Assembly (NCBI RefSeq): GCF_022539505.1
Contig: NC_061512.1
Coordinates: forward strand, 253,782,510-253,846,509
Reading direction: 5' to 3'
From: Lolium rigidum
Lineage: Eukaryota; Streptophyta; Magnoliopsida; Poales; Poaceae
Length of the DNA stretch: 64,000 nt
A model generated the notes under the pieces. That model was not told where the DNA came from, made no database searches, and saw nothing but the letters and a program-made list of their open reading frames with translations. Shown here piece by piece: positions 34,943-46,704 of this stretch. The first letter of the stretch is position 1. Each line of letters begins with the position of its first letter. A program made the position numbers and the translations under genes.

Positions 34943-35098
34943 ACAAAATTATGTCGGGCCACTAGGGCTAACCGCCCCAAACGGATACACGAGAAAACGA
35001 TGCTAATTTGTTATCCGTGATCCAACGTTAACGGACACTTTTCATATCTGAAATGGGTCGGGCAACCCCTCTTAGCATGCCAACTATCTCCTTGGACT

Positions 35099-35972
35099 CA
35101 GGGCCGGCCCTAGGGGGGAGGGGCGGCCACCCCGGGCCCGAGAAAACTAGGGGCCCCAAATCCTAACTAGGTTAGGCATACCTGCAGGAGGAAGACATAG
35201 TTTTTTTTTTCACAGAGGAGAAATAGTTTGGCGCCGCCATTAGAGGACGGCCGTTCTATGGTGAGATTCAGCGACCAAGACAAAGCGTTATGCTGGTACT
35301 TGGGCCCTTTCTCCCTTGGCTAACTTGGGTTTTTTTTCCTTTTGTGAGCTTGAGTCTTTTTTACAGGAAGCCACAATCGGAACCAAAAGCTATATGAAGC
35401 AACTAAACAGTACTCAGGTTGACTAAAAAACTAGTATAAAGCCGATGGTCTCTTGTTTTAATATTTCACTAAAAATTGACTCATTTTTTCTTTCAGTATT
35501 TTTTAACGCATTTTGCTTTTCTATTGCGCCTTAATTTTCCGGATCATTGGCATACATAAAACTGCAAGACCATATAAATGTATCCCATCATTCTTTTTTT
35601 TGCAAATCAATGTATCCCATCATCCTCACGCAACCACATGGACAAGCAAGAAGCTCAATTGTCGGGAAGAGGTCGCACTGTGCCCACGTGCTCTATGATG
35701 ATAGGGTTCTAGGCACAATGGACATGATTATCAATAATAATGGTGCTTACATACAATGATCACCAACTTCGTGATATGTATACATAATTTGGTATCGAAA
35801 TTGCGTTTTTACAAAATTTACGAGTTTTTTAGATGCACTTTTGGAATTTATTGGCAGGACTTCTTATATACTAGGACCCCGTAATTTACATATGTAATTA
35901 ATTATTTTCATGCCTATAGGGCCCATGATTTTAGTTCCGCCCCAGGCCCTTAAAACCTCAGGACCGGCCCTG
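35099..35972. mobile_element. hAT-type non-autonomous element
   Basis: Termini are CAGGGCCGGCCCTAGGGG and the inverse of CAGGGCCGGTCCTGAGG, followed inside by GGGGCCCCAAA-type sequence. The octamer CTTGGACT is perfectly duplicated at 35091-35098 and 35973-35980. The AT-rich interior has no transposase gene. Confidence 0.92.
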
Positions 35973-35980
35973 CTTGGACT

Positions 35981-36999
35981 CTCTAAAAAAACTCTCTTTG
36001 GACTAGATCTTTTTCAGTGACCCCAGCTGCACAACGGCTGACTCGTGGGCCCACGGAGCCATGCCACTAGACCGTCTGTGCTATATAGCGTGGCGTGGTC
36101 AAGCAAACAGTGAAAACACATGGTTAGATAAGACAAATTACACGTGAAAGAAACAGCCGAATTCCTGGATGTCTGCAGCGACCAACAAGCAACCGTGGTC
36201 TGTTTTGGAGCATGGCATTAAGTCGAAAGAGGAAGACGGAGAGCGACGTAGCGGCGACTTGCAAGCAGACTATTCGGATAGAAAGACGGCGTCCCTTTCC
36301 GACGGCGACGGGCGAACAAAGCGCGCCGGACACAAAACGCACACACGGATGAAAGCCGGCCAAGATTACTAGTGCCAAAAGAAGAGAGAGAAATTGAGCC
36401 GTCCGTCCGTCCAGGGACCACCATCCAACGGTGGAAACGAAACCAGCAGAGAGGAGGAGGTCGGTAGCTAGCTTGCTCCCTTTCCCCGGCAAACGAAGCA
36501 GACCCGAAATGTCGTTGTTCCAGGAGGCGATAGTTGCCAGATTTGTGCAGGCAGGCAGGATGGTGAGTGAGATCATCTTTCTGCCTAATCCCATGCGACA
36601 AGAAGCTAGAGACATGGACATCAGGGTGGTAATAATAGCAGGCGACCAAAATAACAGGACAAGACACCAAGCCAAGCCACAAGGTCGAAGCATGGCGGCC
36701 GTAACGAAGAACTATACTAATGCTAGTGCTAATGGCAGCTGCCGCTATACAGATTAAGCTGCTGGATGCTCCTCATCCCCTCCACTGACCAAAATATTAG
36801 TACTACTAAGATAGTAGCAAAAGGAAGAGAAAAGCATGCATAATATCCCCACATGGATTTACATGGACGATGTTGATGATAGGCTAGCTAGTAGCTGGTG
36901 CTAATTAAGTGCTACTGCTGCAACTATGTGAGTGGTAGCAGTGGTAGTGATAGCTGGATTGAAGTTGCTGCTGCTGCTGCTTGGGTGTTGAGGAGTCGA
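35981..36999. other. 3' flank of the bZIP gene
   Basis: This holds the 3' untranslated region of the minus-strand bZIP gene, including a (GCT)n run (CAG on the coding strand) at about 36966-36981. No clear poly(A) signal was found. The further part has overlapping reading frames on both strands without a domain, so no gene is called. Confidence 0.4.
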
Positions 37000-37742
37000 T
37001 TAGAATGGCGCGGAGAGCACCCTCTTGAGGGTCTTCTTCACCGGCACCGACACCTCCACCGCCGCCCTCAGCTGCCGAAAACGAAAATAGATAGATGAGC
37101 GAGATTGACACGCGCGAGTTACTGGTAGCTGATGAAACTCGATCTTGGCATGCAGGAGATCGAAATGCTTAGCAGAGAAGAAGAAAAACAGGGGAGAGAG
37201 GATCTTGGATTCGGGTTCTGGGGTACCTGGTCGTACTTGGCGCGGAGCTGGTCGTTGGCCTCCCGCAGCTCCACGACCTCCGTCTCGATCTGGGTGACGT
37301 GCGCCTGCTTGCGCGCGCGGGACCGGGACGCCGACTCCCGGTTCTTGATCATCCGCTTCTTGCGACGCTCCACGGGGCCCGCGCCGCTGGTGCCGGCCGC
37401 CGCCGCGGCGGGGGGCGGGCCGAGGCACATCTCGCGGTCCAGCGCGCGGCGGGCGTCGTGGGGCGCGAGGCGGGAGAAGGGGGCGGTGGCCGCGGCGGCG
37501 GAGAAGAAGGGTGTGGGGGACGGCGACGCGGCCACATTGCGGTAGCAGCCGCCGCCGGGGTGGAACGGGGAGGCGAGGCCGACGATGGCTGGGAGGAACG
37601 AGGGGCCGGTGCCGCCGGAGGCGGCGAGGAGCTGGAGGCGGGTGTTGAGGCTGAGCGCGGTGGAGATGGCGGGCGGCGGGGAGACGCTGGGGCTGGTGGC
37701 GACGGCGCCCCAGACGTCGTCCTCGTCCACCTCCATGGCCAT
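37000..37742 (-). CDS. FD-like group A bZIP transcription factor
   Basis: Two exons, 37742-37227 and 37071-37000, are joined over a 155-bp intron with CAG|GTACCC donor and CGGCAG acceptor, giving 195 aa. The start is ATGGCCATGGAG, with A at -3. An in-frame ATG farther upstream (38015) would add a Pro/Ser-rich leader unlike the family. Residues 1-120 are Ala/Ser/Pro-rich. The basic region (KNRESASRSRARKQ, N134-x7-R142) is followed by a zipper with I152, L159, L166 and L173. The intron falls just before L173. The C-terminus RVLSAPF matches the RxxSAP motif through which FD proteins bind 14-3-3 and the florigen FT/Hd3a. The serine is residue 192, the same number as in rice OsFD1. FD factors act in the nucleus of the shoot apex to switch on floral identity genes. 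The gene appears intact and is the only host-like gene here. The paralogue was not determined. Confidence 0.92.
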
Positions 37743-38394
37743 GGTCTCTGGTGGGTGCGAGCGTTTGGGGGCGGCGGCTTGGTTGCCTCTTTTGGCCGAG
37801 ACAGAGATGGGAATAAGTAGGCGGTCTGGTTCGTTTTTACAGTAGCTGCTGCCTGCTGAGTGAGCTTGCTTGCTTGCTGGAGCTGGCTGGGGCAGAGGAG
37901 GGGAGGTGGGGGATGGTCTCGCTGCTTCTGTGGAGTGTGGCCAGTGGCTGCGCGCCGAGTGGCACTGTCGAGTGTCTACTGGAGTGAGCGTGAGGCGGCA
38001 CTGGTCAAATGGCACCCCGCCCCGTCCCGGTCCCGGTCCGGGTCCCAGGCCACATCGCGTGCCGTGCCACCGTGTGTCCCTCCTCGTCCTCGGGGCAACG
38101 CTTGCTTGGTTCTGCTGCTCCTCCCTCTCCCTCGCTGCTTTTCTGAACTCCTCCTAGATCCTAGATTCGCTACATCTCTAGCATATTTACGCATTGACAC
38201 AAAAAGAAAAGATTCACTTGTAGATCATTTCCGCACAAACTGAAAAGATTCAACTCTACCGTCGCGACTTTTCAACTCTAAGCGTCCATGTTGCTGCTCG
38301 CACAGTCTTGATCGAACAAATTCGCGCACAAACTAATCAAATCATAAGGCCATCACCCAAACGCGCGCATTGGGTCTGTTGTGGTCCGTGGAAG
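37743..38394 (-). promoter_or_regulatory. Probable 5' UTR and promoter region of the bZIP gene
   Basis: Upstream of the bZIP start the coding strand is CT/GCAAG-rich, with AGCAAGCAAGCAAGCTCACT near 37862-37881, as in many grass 5' UTRs. No convincing TATA box or transcription start could be chosen. A hAT MITE ends the stretch at 38395. Confidence 0.4.
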
Positions 38395-38778
38395 CATAGT
38401 TTTAAAAATCGGACCGGCGATCGAACCGGTGACGCTATTGGTTTTGGTTTTTACCGGCCGGATCGTGGTTCACCGGTTCACTATCTGGTTTTTTAGATGT
38501 ATACGTATATATTTTTTACTTATAAATTTTCCATAAATAGATAATTATATATGCAAAAATATTTCACACTTGCGGGTAGTGTGGTTTGAATTCTGACGGG
38601 CGCACAACAACACGCATGCAGCTGTGCCGGTCGGACCGGATGGCCGGTTATTGAGTAAACCGGTAGCTGAACCGCGGTTACGGTTTATTTTGGTCCAGTG
38701 CGCTAAAAAAACCAGCAGGGGCTCCGGTTTCGGGTTTTTTGGTTGAACCATCGGTCCGGTCCGGTTTTTAAAACTATG
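38395..38778. mobile_element. hAT-type MITE upstream of the bZIP gene
   Basis: Termini are CATAGTTTTAAAAATCGG and the inverse of CATAGTTTTAAAAACCGG. The octamer CGTGGAAG is perfectly duplicated at 38387-38394 and 38779-38786. GGTCCGGTCCGG and CCGGT motifs recur near both ends. The element starts about 650 bp upstream of the bZIP ATG. Confidence 0.92.
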
Positions 38779-38920
38779 CGTGGAAGCCGAAAATGAGGCG
38801 CAGCACGCGCTACCGCGAGCGGCCAACTAGACAACGACCGAGGGGGCAAATGTGTCCCTTCACACTTTTCCTCACTCCTCCACTCTCATCCAGCGGCCGC
38901 CCCGTGCCCTAGTTCGATCC

Positions 38921-39275
38921 ATGGAGGCCACAGCTCCCGCCAGCAAGGGCGTAGTTAATGATGCCGTCATGCTAACCACCACCACGCCCGGCGCCGCGGC
39001 CACATCTCCCTTCGCCCAGGTGTCGGTTCCTCCACGCGCGTGGCCGCTCGAGAAAACACGCTGGCCAAGTCGAAGAAGGAGCCCACACCGGAGGAGCGGG
39101 TCGTGGAGTCAGGCAAGAGGGCCAAGCGCATGGTGAACGTGAAGGCCCAGTTGTCTGCCGCCCAGCTCGCCCCAAGAAAGGGTCGATGCCTTGGTGTACG
39201 CGGCCGTCCAGGCACGCGCGAACGTCGAGGCCCTAGCGGCGAAAGCTACGCTTCTGGTGGGTGGCCAGGTGCTAG
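38921..39275 (+). pseudogene. Myb-like Harbinger ORF1 fragment, cut by an LTR
   Basis: The start MEATAPASKG... and, after a frame change near 39040, KSKKEPTPEERVVESGKRAK resemble the N-terminal region of the gene at 14993 (KAAKKVLSPEEKIIKAAKRR). The reading frame ends where a minus-oriented LTR begins at 39276, and the rest of the gene is not found downstream. By analogy it would encode the Myb-like partner of a PIF/Harbinger transposase. No terminal inverted repeat was located. Confidence 0.6.
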
Positions 39276-40715
39276 TGATGACCCACAAGTATAGGGGGTG
39301 TATCGCAGTATCTTCGATAAGTAAGAATGTCGATCCCAACGAGGAGCAGAAGGTGTTGACAAGCAGTTTCGATGAAGGATTCACTGTAAATGCTCGCAGA
39401 CAAGTATTCAGGGGGTTTTGATGTAACAGATGAATAAAGTACGAGAAAGTAAAGTGCGAGAGTAACAATTGCAGCAAGTGGCCCAATCCTTTTTAGCACA
39501 AAGGACAAGCCGGTTTGTTTACTTATAATGACCAAACGTTCTCGAGGACACACGGGATTTTAGTCTAGTGCTTTCGCTACATACGGCTAATTAATCTTCA
39601 TTGTTTTGATAAGTGTTGTGTGGGTGAACCTATGCTAATGTACCGCCCTTCATATGACTAATACATACTTGTGATTATACCCCTTGCAAGCATCCGCAAC
39701 TACAAGAAAGTAATTGGTTTCTGTCACTCCGGCAACCCCGCAATTGGTAAACGAGTACAAGATGCATTCCCCTAGGCCCATAAAGGTGAAGTGTCGTGTA
39801 GTCGACGTTCACACGACACCACTAGAAGAATAACACCACAACTTAAATATCATAACATTGAATATTACTCAACCATACTTCACTACTAACATTTAGACTT
39901 CACCCATGTCCTCAAGAACTAAACGAACTACTCACGAGACATCATATGGAACATGATCAGAGGTGATATGATAATGAATAACAATCCGAACATAAACCTT
40001 GGTTCAACGGTTTCACTCAATAGCATCAATAACAAGTAGAAATCAACACCGGGAGAGTTTCCCCTATCAAACAATCAAGATCAAATCCAAATTGCTACAG
40101 GCGGTGACGAGGTGCAGCGGTGGAGACGGCGGTGATGATGATGAAGATGATGGTGATGGTGATGGAGATGATGTCCAGCTCGATGGCGGTGACGATGGCG
40201 TCGATTTCCCTCTCCGGGAGGGAATTTCCCCGGCAGATCTCAGCCTGCCGGAGAGCTCTTTTCTCTCTGGTGTTCTCCGCCCCGCAGAGGCGGCTGTGAC
40301 TCTTCGCGACGTACCCCCTCTGGCTTAGGTTTTCGGGACGAAGGCATACGCGAAGAAAAGGAGGCGAGAGGGGGCTGTGGGCCCCCTCCTCACAGGGCGG
40401 CGCGGCTAGGGCAGGGCCCGCGCCGGCCTGTGAGGGGGGTTCATGGCGGCCCTCCTCAGCTCCCCCTTCTGGCTCCCTTCGTCATCTGGAAAAATAGGAG
40501 TTTTCGTGCAATTCCCATCAATTGTTGATCTTCCGAAATATTGCGTTCTGACGATGCTTTTTCCAGCAGAATCCTGGCTCCGGTGCGCGATCCCCAAATA
40601 ATCATGAAACATGCAAAATAGATGAAATAACATAAGTATCCTCTCCAACTATGAAATATATCAATGAATAACGAGAAATTATGATATAAAATAGTGATGC
40701 AAATTGGACGTATCA
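39276..40715 (-). repeat. 3' LTR of a minus-oriented Athila-like element
   Basis: On the minus strand the LTR runs TGATACGTCCAATTTGC...CTTGTGGGTCATCA. It is preceded by a purine tract (AAGCTTGGGGGAGT, 40716-40729 on + as its complement). Its 3' terminus matches that of the 15561 family, but the 5' half differs. The flank GCTAG at 39271-39275 has no partner, so the other end of the element is lost or rearranged. Confidence 0.82.
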
Positions 40716-41466
40716 ACTCCCCCAAGCTTAGACTTCGCTTGTCCCCAAGCGAAACTGAACTCGGTAAACAGGACCACATGTTTATGGAGTGAAGAGTCGA
40801 TAAATCAAATACGGACAAGAAGCATCATATTCATTCACACAAGACATTATAGTAGACAACTTCCTCATATAACTCAACTTGAAACAAGTATAAGGTAATC
40901 ACAAATAAAGGTGCATAAGAAATCATAATTGGTGATGGCAAACTTTGTTCTTGGTCAGAGAACAATTAACAAGTTATTCTTATCTATCGAGCAGCGCTTT
41001 CATATTAAAGCTTATGGTAAACTTGCATACTCAATCATAGTAATCATTGATAATTTTCAAAGTTATATTCATTCAGATAAAACTTGTACTAAACAAGGAA
41101 GAATAAAAGACATGATGAAGTAAATCACAATATAATAGTTTGATCACAACAACTAAAATGCTTGCTTGAGATGGAGTGAAATAGGTTTACTGACTCAACA
41201 TAAAGTAAAAGACAGGCCCTTCGCAGAGGGAAACAGGGATTAAATCATGTGCTAGAGATTTTTCAGTTCTGAAATCATATAAAGAGAATAAAAGTAAAGT
41301 TTTGAGAGGTGTTTGTTGTTGTCAACGACTGGTAGCGGGTACTCTAACCCCCTTGCCAAACAGACCTCCAAAGAGCGGCTCCCATGAAGGACGTTATCTC
41401 TACCAGCCAAGGTAGATCATCCCTCTTCTCTTTTGTTTACACATGTACTTTAGTTTATTTAAGGAT

Positions 41467-41553
41467 GACACTCCCCCAACCTTTGCTTACACAAGCCATG
41501 GCTAACCGAATCCTCGGGTGCCTTCCAACAATCTCATACCATGGAGGAGTGTC
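41467..41553 (-). other. Structured hairpin module, third copy
   Basis: On the minus strand the stem is GACACTCCTCC with GGGGGAGTGTC (one G.U-type pair). The inner hairpins CCGA/TCGG and GCTT/AAGC are identical to copy a at 20309-20396. There is only one unit here, against two in the other element. Confidence 0.65.
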
Positions 41554-42814
41554 TATTGCAAAATTAAGTTGCTTACCGATGAATCGAGCAAAACATGTGA
41601 AGAGAATTATTAATGAAAGTTGATTAATTGGGGCTGGGAACCCTGTTGCCGGCTCTTATTGCAAAATTATAGGATAAGTGGATGAAGCCACTAGTCCATT
41701 AGTGGAGGCTGCCTAACAAGACTCGAAAGATAAAACACCACATACTTCCTCATGAGCTATAAAACATTGACACAAACAAGAAGTAATAAATTTTGAATTG
41801 TTTAAAGGTAGCACATGAAGTATTTACTTGGAATGGCAAGAAATACCATGCAGTAGGTAGATATGGTGGACACAAATGGCATAGGTTTGGGTTCAAGTTT
41901 GGATGCACGAGAAGCATTCCCTCTCAAGCATAGGTCTTTGGCTAGCAAGGTTAATTAGCAAGCATAAGAGTTGAGGGAAACAAACGAATATACATGTGAT
42001 AGAAACAATCATGCATCTTTCTTGCAAGCACAAACAATTTTAACTTCGAATAATAAGCTATGAGCTAACAAGAAAGGAAGACAATGAAACAACTATATGT
42101 ATTTCTCTTTTCTACTTAAACCTCAAGGTGTTGTTGCTATTGACCAATGCTAAGTTTGCCAAAACCAGATAGATTTACTCAATGCTCCCAAAGTGGTACC
42201 AATACTAAAATCAAGATCAATCATATAAATGAAATTGCAAACTAAAATAAGGTGTGCAATATGTAAATGATAAGACTTCTCATTAATATTTCATAACGAT
42301 AACTCACACCAAGGGATACATAGACAAACTAAAGGAGAGATACTTCCACACTGCAACCCATCTTATATGATAACTTCCCTACTCATGATATGACACTACT
42401 TGATAGTAAAAAGTAAAAAGGTGGTGATGATGTGATACCGCGGCACTCCCCCAAGCTTGGAACAAACCAAGGGGATGCCAATACCGATGATGAATTACTC
42501 CTTTGGTGGTGGCGGTGATGAATTCCCAACAAGCTTCTCCACAAGCTCCTGAAGCTCATCAATCTTGTACATGAGGTTGCGGATCATCTCCGAATTGTGC
42601 TCGACGCGATTAAGAAGTATGTCCAACGGCGAGTCCCAATTCTTGGAGTTATTTCCCCACCCTTCAGCCTTCAGGCTTCGTCCTTCCTGCGGTGCTAGAA
42701 CGATCTATATCCCAATTGCTAGGCAATGCTGCCTTGGGAGTCCTTTCAATTTGATTATTGTAGATTAGATTGCAGTAAGGGATGGTAAGTGCCTCGAAGA
42801 AGATGTCTTTGGAG

Positions 42815-43030
42815 CTAGGTAATGACGTGGAACTCCTCCTCCGTGCTAATCCGTGCACTCTTCTTGGCGTTGAACGGGTTTGACACCACTCCGATGCTTG
42901 CAATGGTGGTACGCGGGCGTACTCGCGGAACTTCCTCGACTTCCTCTTCATCCTCCTTGACTTCTTCCTTCAACTCGGGGTCTTGGATACCTTCCTCCGA
43001 AGGCTCCTTGTCCTTGTTGTTGGAGACCAT
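42815..43030 (-). CDS. Small ORF downstream of Athila-like pol
   Basis: 72-codon frame beginning MVSNNKDKEPSEEG, with a Glu/Lys-rich middle and the tail NPFNAKKSARISTEEEFH. It lies between integrase and the 3' non-coding region, the place of the third ORF (env-like or unknown) in Athila-type elements. No membrane segment is visible. The function is unknown and it may be a remnant. Confidence 0.4.
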   Translation of the reverse strand: MVSNNKDKEPSEEGIQDPELKEEVKEDEEEVEEVPRVRPRTTIASIGVVSNPFNAKKSARISTEEEFHVIT

Positions 43031-43370
43031 GGTGCTCCTAGATTGAAAATAGATCCTGGCAAGAAACAGCTCGAAACAAAATACGTCGAGAAAACGATAT
43101 ACGGACCTCCAGGGGTCCGGGGGATTATATAGCAAAAATATTTCACAACAAACGGAAAGTACCAGGTCGAACCAGAGTCGGAGAGGGGCGACGAGGTGGC
43201 CAGCTCACAGGGCGGCGCGGGCCAAGGCCAGGCCGCGCCGGCCTATGGGGGCACGCCCTCGTGCGTCTCCTCCACTCCGTTTCGATCTCGTAATATTTCA
43301 TATTTTCCAAAAACAGCAAAAACATTGTTCGAAAAGTAAATCGCGAACTTTTTGTTACCTGTACTGTTAC

Positions 43371-43892
43371 CTATTCAAAGTCGAGTTCTGGCGGACTGTC
43401 AATTTGACCTTTGATGAAAGCCTCCGGTGTTTCCACTCGAATAACATCAACATCTACATTATAAGAATCACCCGAGATATAATGCTTGAGTCTTTGTCCA
43501 TTCACCACTTGCGTGGCATTGCCTTGGAGAGAACTAATTTTAATTGCTCCTGATCGATACACCTCCTCAACAACATATGGTCCTTCCCATTTCGAGAGTA
43601 ATTTCCCTGCAAAGAATCTGAGACGAGACCGATACAATAGGACTTTGTCCCCAATATTAAACTCTCTTTTGATAATCCTTCTATCGTGCCATTTCTTAAC
43701 TTTCTCTTTAAAGAGTTTAGCATTTTCATAAGCTTCACTTCTCCATTCATCTAGAGAACTTAATTGCAGCAACCTCTTATTACCGGCTAGTTTAGGATCT
43801 TTATTTAGTTCTCTAACAGCCCAATAAGCCTTGTGCTCTAGTTCTAAAGGTAAATGGCAAGCTTTTCCATAAACCATTTTATAAGGTGACAT
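43371..43892 (-). pseudogene. Athila-type integrase C-terminus (fragment)
   Basis: The 173 codons begin MSPYKMVYGKACHLPLELEH, followed by AYWAVRELN, the region RRIIKREFNIGDKVLLYRSRL, and the chromo-like end KWEGPYVVEEVYRSGAIKI (about residues 97-115). This is the end of the integrase of Ty3/Gypsy elements of the Athila lineage, the enzyme that joins element DNA to the chromosome. The catalytic DDE core lies upstream and is missing because a plus-oriented LTR starts at 43895. The fragment has no internal stop, so the interruption is not old. Confidence 0.85.
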
Positions 43893-43894
43893 TC

Positions 43895-45600
43895 TGATAC
43901 GTCTCCGACGTATCGATAATTTCTTATGTTCTATGCCATATTATTGATGATACCTACATGTTTTATGCACACTTTATGTCATATTCGTGCATTTTCTGGA
44001 ACTAACCTATTAACAAGATGCCGAAGTGCCGCTTGCTCGTTTTCTGCTGTTTTTGGTTTCGTAAATCCTAGTAACGAAATATTCTCGGAATTGGACGAAA
44101 TCAAGACCAGGGGCCTATTTCGCCACGAACCTTCCAGAAGACCGAAGAGCATACGAAGTGGGGCCACGAGGTGGCCAAACCACAAGGCGGCGCGGCCAAG
44201 GGGGGGCCCGCGCCGCCCTGTGGTGTGGGCCCCTCGTCAGCCCTCCGACTCTGCCCTTCCGCCTACTTAAAGCCTCCGTCGCGAAACCCCTGGGGCGAAT
44301 AACCACGATACGGAAAACCTTCCAGAGCCGCCGCCATCGCGAAGCCAAGATCTGGGGGACAGGAGTCTCTGTTCCGGCACCCCGCCGGAGCGGGGAAGTT
44401 CCCCGGAAGGCTTCTCCATCGACACCGCTGCCATCTCCACCGCCATCTTCATCACCGCTGCTGCTCCCATGAGGAGGGAGTAGTTCTCCATCGAGGCTCG
44501 GGGCTGTACCGGTAGCTATGTGGTTCATCTCTCTCCTATGTACTTCAATACAATAATCTCATGAGCTGCCTTACATGATTGAGATTCATATGATGATGCT
44601 TGTAATCTAGATGTCACTATGCTAGTCAAGAGAGTTTTACTTATGTGATCTTCGGAGACTCCTTGTCCCACGTGTGTAAAGGTGACAGTGTGTGCACCGT
44701 GTGGGTCTCTTAGGCTATATTTCACGTAATACTTACTCACTGTTATGAATGGCATAGTGAAGTGCTTATTTATATCTCTTTATGATTGCAATGTATTTTG
44801 TATCACAATTTATCTATGTGCTACTCTAGCAATGTTATTAAAGTAGTTTTATTCCTCATGCACGGTGTAATGGTGACAGTGTGTGCATCCGTGTTAGTAC
44901 TTGGTTTATGCTATGATTATGATCTCTTGTAGATTATGAAGTTAACTATTGCTATGATAGTATTAATGTGTATTATTCCTCCTACATAGCATGAAGGTGA
45001 CAGTGTGCATGCTATGTTAGTACTTGGTTTAGTCGAATTGATCTTTCTTGCACTCTAAGGTTATTTAAATATGAACATTGAATTGTGGAGCTTGGTAACT
45101 CCGGCATTGAGGGTTCGTGTAATCCTACGCAATGTGTTCATCATCCAACAAGAGTGTAGAGTATGTATTTATCTATTCTGTTATGTGATCAATGTTGAGA
45201 GTGTCCACTAGTGAAAGTCTAATCCCTAGGCCTTGTTCCTAAATATCGCTATCGCCGCTTGTTTACTGTTTATCGCGTTACTACTCGCTGCATTACTACC
45301 GCTTGTTTACCGTCCCGGGCAAAGCACTTTTCTCGGTGCCGTTGCTACTACTTATTCATACCACCCGTATTTCACTATCTCTTCGCCGAACTAGTGCACC
45401 TATTAGGTGTGTTGGGGACACAAGAGACTTCTTGCTTTGTGGTTGCAGGGTTGCATGAGAGGGATATCTTTGACCTCTTCCTCCCCGAGATCGATAAACC
45501 TTGGGTGATCCACTTAAGGGAAACTTGCTGCTGTTCTACAAACCTCTCGCTCTTGGAGGCCCAACACTGTCTACAAGAATAGAAGCTCCCGTAGACATCA
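43895..45600 (+). repeat. 5' LTR of a plus-oriented retrotransposon
   Basis: 1,706 bp, TGATACGTCTCCGACGTATC...GTAGACATCA, inserted in the integrase above. The repeated GGTGACAGTGTG motif occurs at about 44680, 44873 and 44996. After the LTR, TCGGCGCCGTTGCCGGGAGG (45611-45630) is a tRNA-Asp-type primer binding site. The body is lost in the assembly gap at 45659. Confidence 0.83.
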
Positions 45601-45658
45601 AGCACTTTTCTCGGCGCCGTTGCCGGGAGGAAAGGTAAAAAGGCACTCATACTCCGGT

Positions 45659-45758
45659 NNNNNNNNNNNNNNNNNNNNNNNNNNNNNNNNNNNNNNNNNN
45701 NNNNNNNNNNNNNNNNNNNNNNNNNNNNNNNNNNNNNNNNNNNNNNNNNNNNNNNNNN
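45659..45758. other. Assembly gap (100 N)
   Basis: Exactly 100 N. The sequence changes from the start of a plus-oriented retrotransposon to a CACTA end across it, so the join is of unknown size. Confidence 0.97.
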
Positions 45759-46704
45759 GCTTTGGCCCTACCCACTATCTTGTTGGGCCGCCCACTTGCT
45801 ATATGGTGGACCCCACATACTAAATGGGCGCCCTTTAGCGGAAGTGGGACCCACCAGACTTTTTGGCCCTGCCCACTATCTTGTTGGGCCAGCCCACTCG
45901 CTCTATGGTGGACCCCACATGCTAAATGGGCCGACCTCATAGCAGAAAGTGGGACCCACCTGTGTTTTTGGCCCGCCCACTATCTTTTTGGGCCGGCCCA
46001 CTTGCTATATGGTGGACCCCACATACTAAATGGGTCGGCCTTTTAACGGAAAGTGGGACCCACATGCTAATTGGGCCGGCCCACTAACTTCTTGGGCCGA
46101 CCCGATTGCTTTAATGTGGACCCCACTTTGTAAATGGGCGCGCCCGATATCAGAAAGTGGGTCCCACATGTCTTGTGGGCCGGCCCTTTTGCCTCGTTGA
46201 CCTAGTCAATCGAGTGCATTCGGCCCGGCCCACATGCTTAGTGGGCCGCCCATTAAAGTTTTGACCGACCAACCTTAGAGGTTAGGCCCGCCCACGTAAC
46301 TAATGGACCAGCCCCGACTATATAGTTGACCTGGTCAAACTATGTCGGCCTGGCCCGGCCCGCAAACTTATTGGGCCGCCCGCTTAAGACGTGGCGTGCC
46401 TCGTGTGGGCCTACCATCTACCACGGGGTTTCAGCCGGTTAACGCCGTTAACCGCGCTAACCGCGTCCGCCACGTGTCGGCTTGCATGACGTCGCAGTCA
46501 ATGGGCTCCCGAAACACTTGGGCAACCGTCCGATTTTCCGTGGCGAAGGGCGCCAAGCGCGACGGACCGAAAAACGTCGTTGGACTTTGCCTGACGCAGT
46601 TTCCACAACAGAACCCATATCGTCGGGTTAGGCCCATGGGCGACGAAAAATACCCCTTAGCGGACGATTTTGAGACGTTGTCTATCAGAACTTTTCTTGT
46701 AGTG
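45759..46704. mobile_element. CACTA element, one terminus only
   Basis: The segment ends in the inverse of CACTACAAGAAAAGTTCTGA, a CACTA-type terminus. It carries arrays of GGGCCGGCCCAC and GTGGGACCCAC subterminal repeats (about 45780-46330). The other end lies in or beyond the gap. It seems inserted in the LTR fragment that follows (CCC next to the terminus). Confidence 0.7.

Larger units (their letters stand above)
40716..43894 (-). mobile_element. Internal 3' half of an Athila-like retrotransposon
   Basis: In minus orientation it contains the end of an Athila-type integrase (43892-43371), a small ORF (43030-42815) and a long non-coding 3' region. The 3' region matches that of the 15561-22672 element, including the hairpin module (41467-41553) and the block around CAAACACCTCTCAAAA (41304-41320). 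It is interrupted at 43895 by a plus-oriented LTR. The upstream pol part is missing. Confidence 0.75.

Noticed and set aside
36124..36757. Overlapping frames on both strands downstream of the bZIP gene
   Set aside because: No recognisable domain, and frames on both strands cover the same DNA. Treated as flank.
37119..37820. Plus-strand open frames opposite the bZIP gene (for example 37299-37820)
   Set aside because: Gly/Arg-rich shadows of the GC-rich bZIP exon 1, with no domain and no splice logic.
37743..38015. In-frame upstream ATG at 38015 as start of the bZIP protein
   Set aside because: It would add 91 Ser/Pro/His-rich residues not typical of FD proteins. The ATG at 37742 has a good context and gives the family's usual length.
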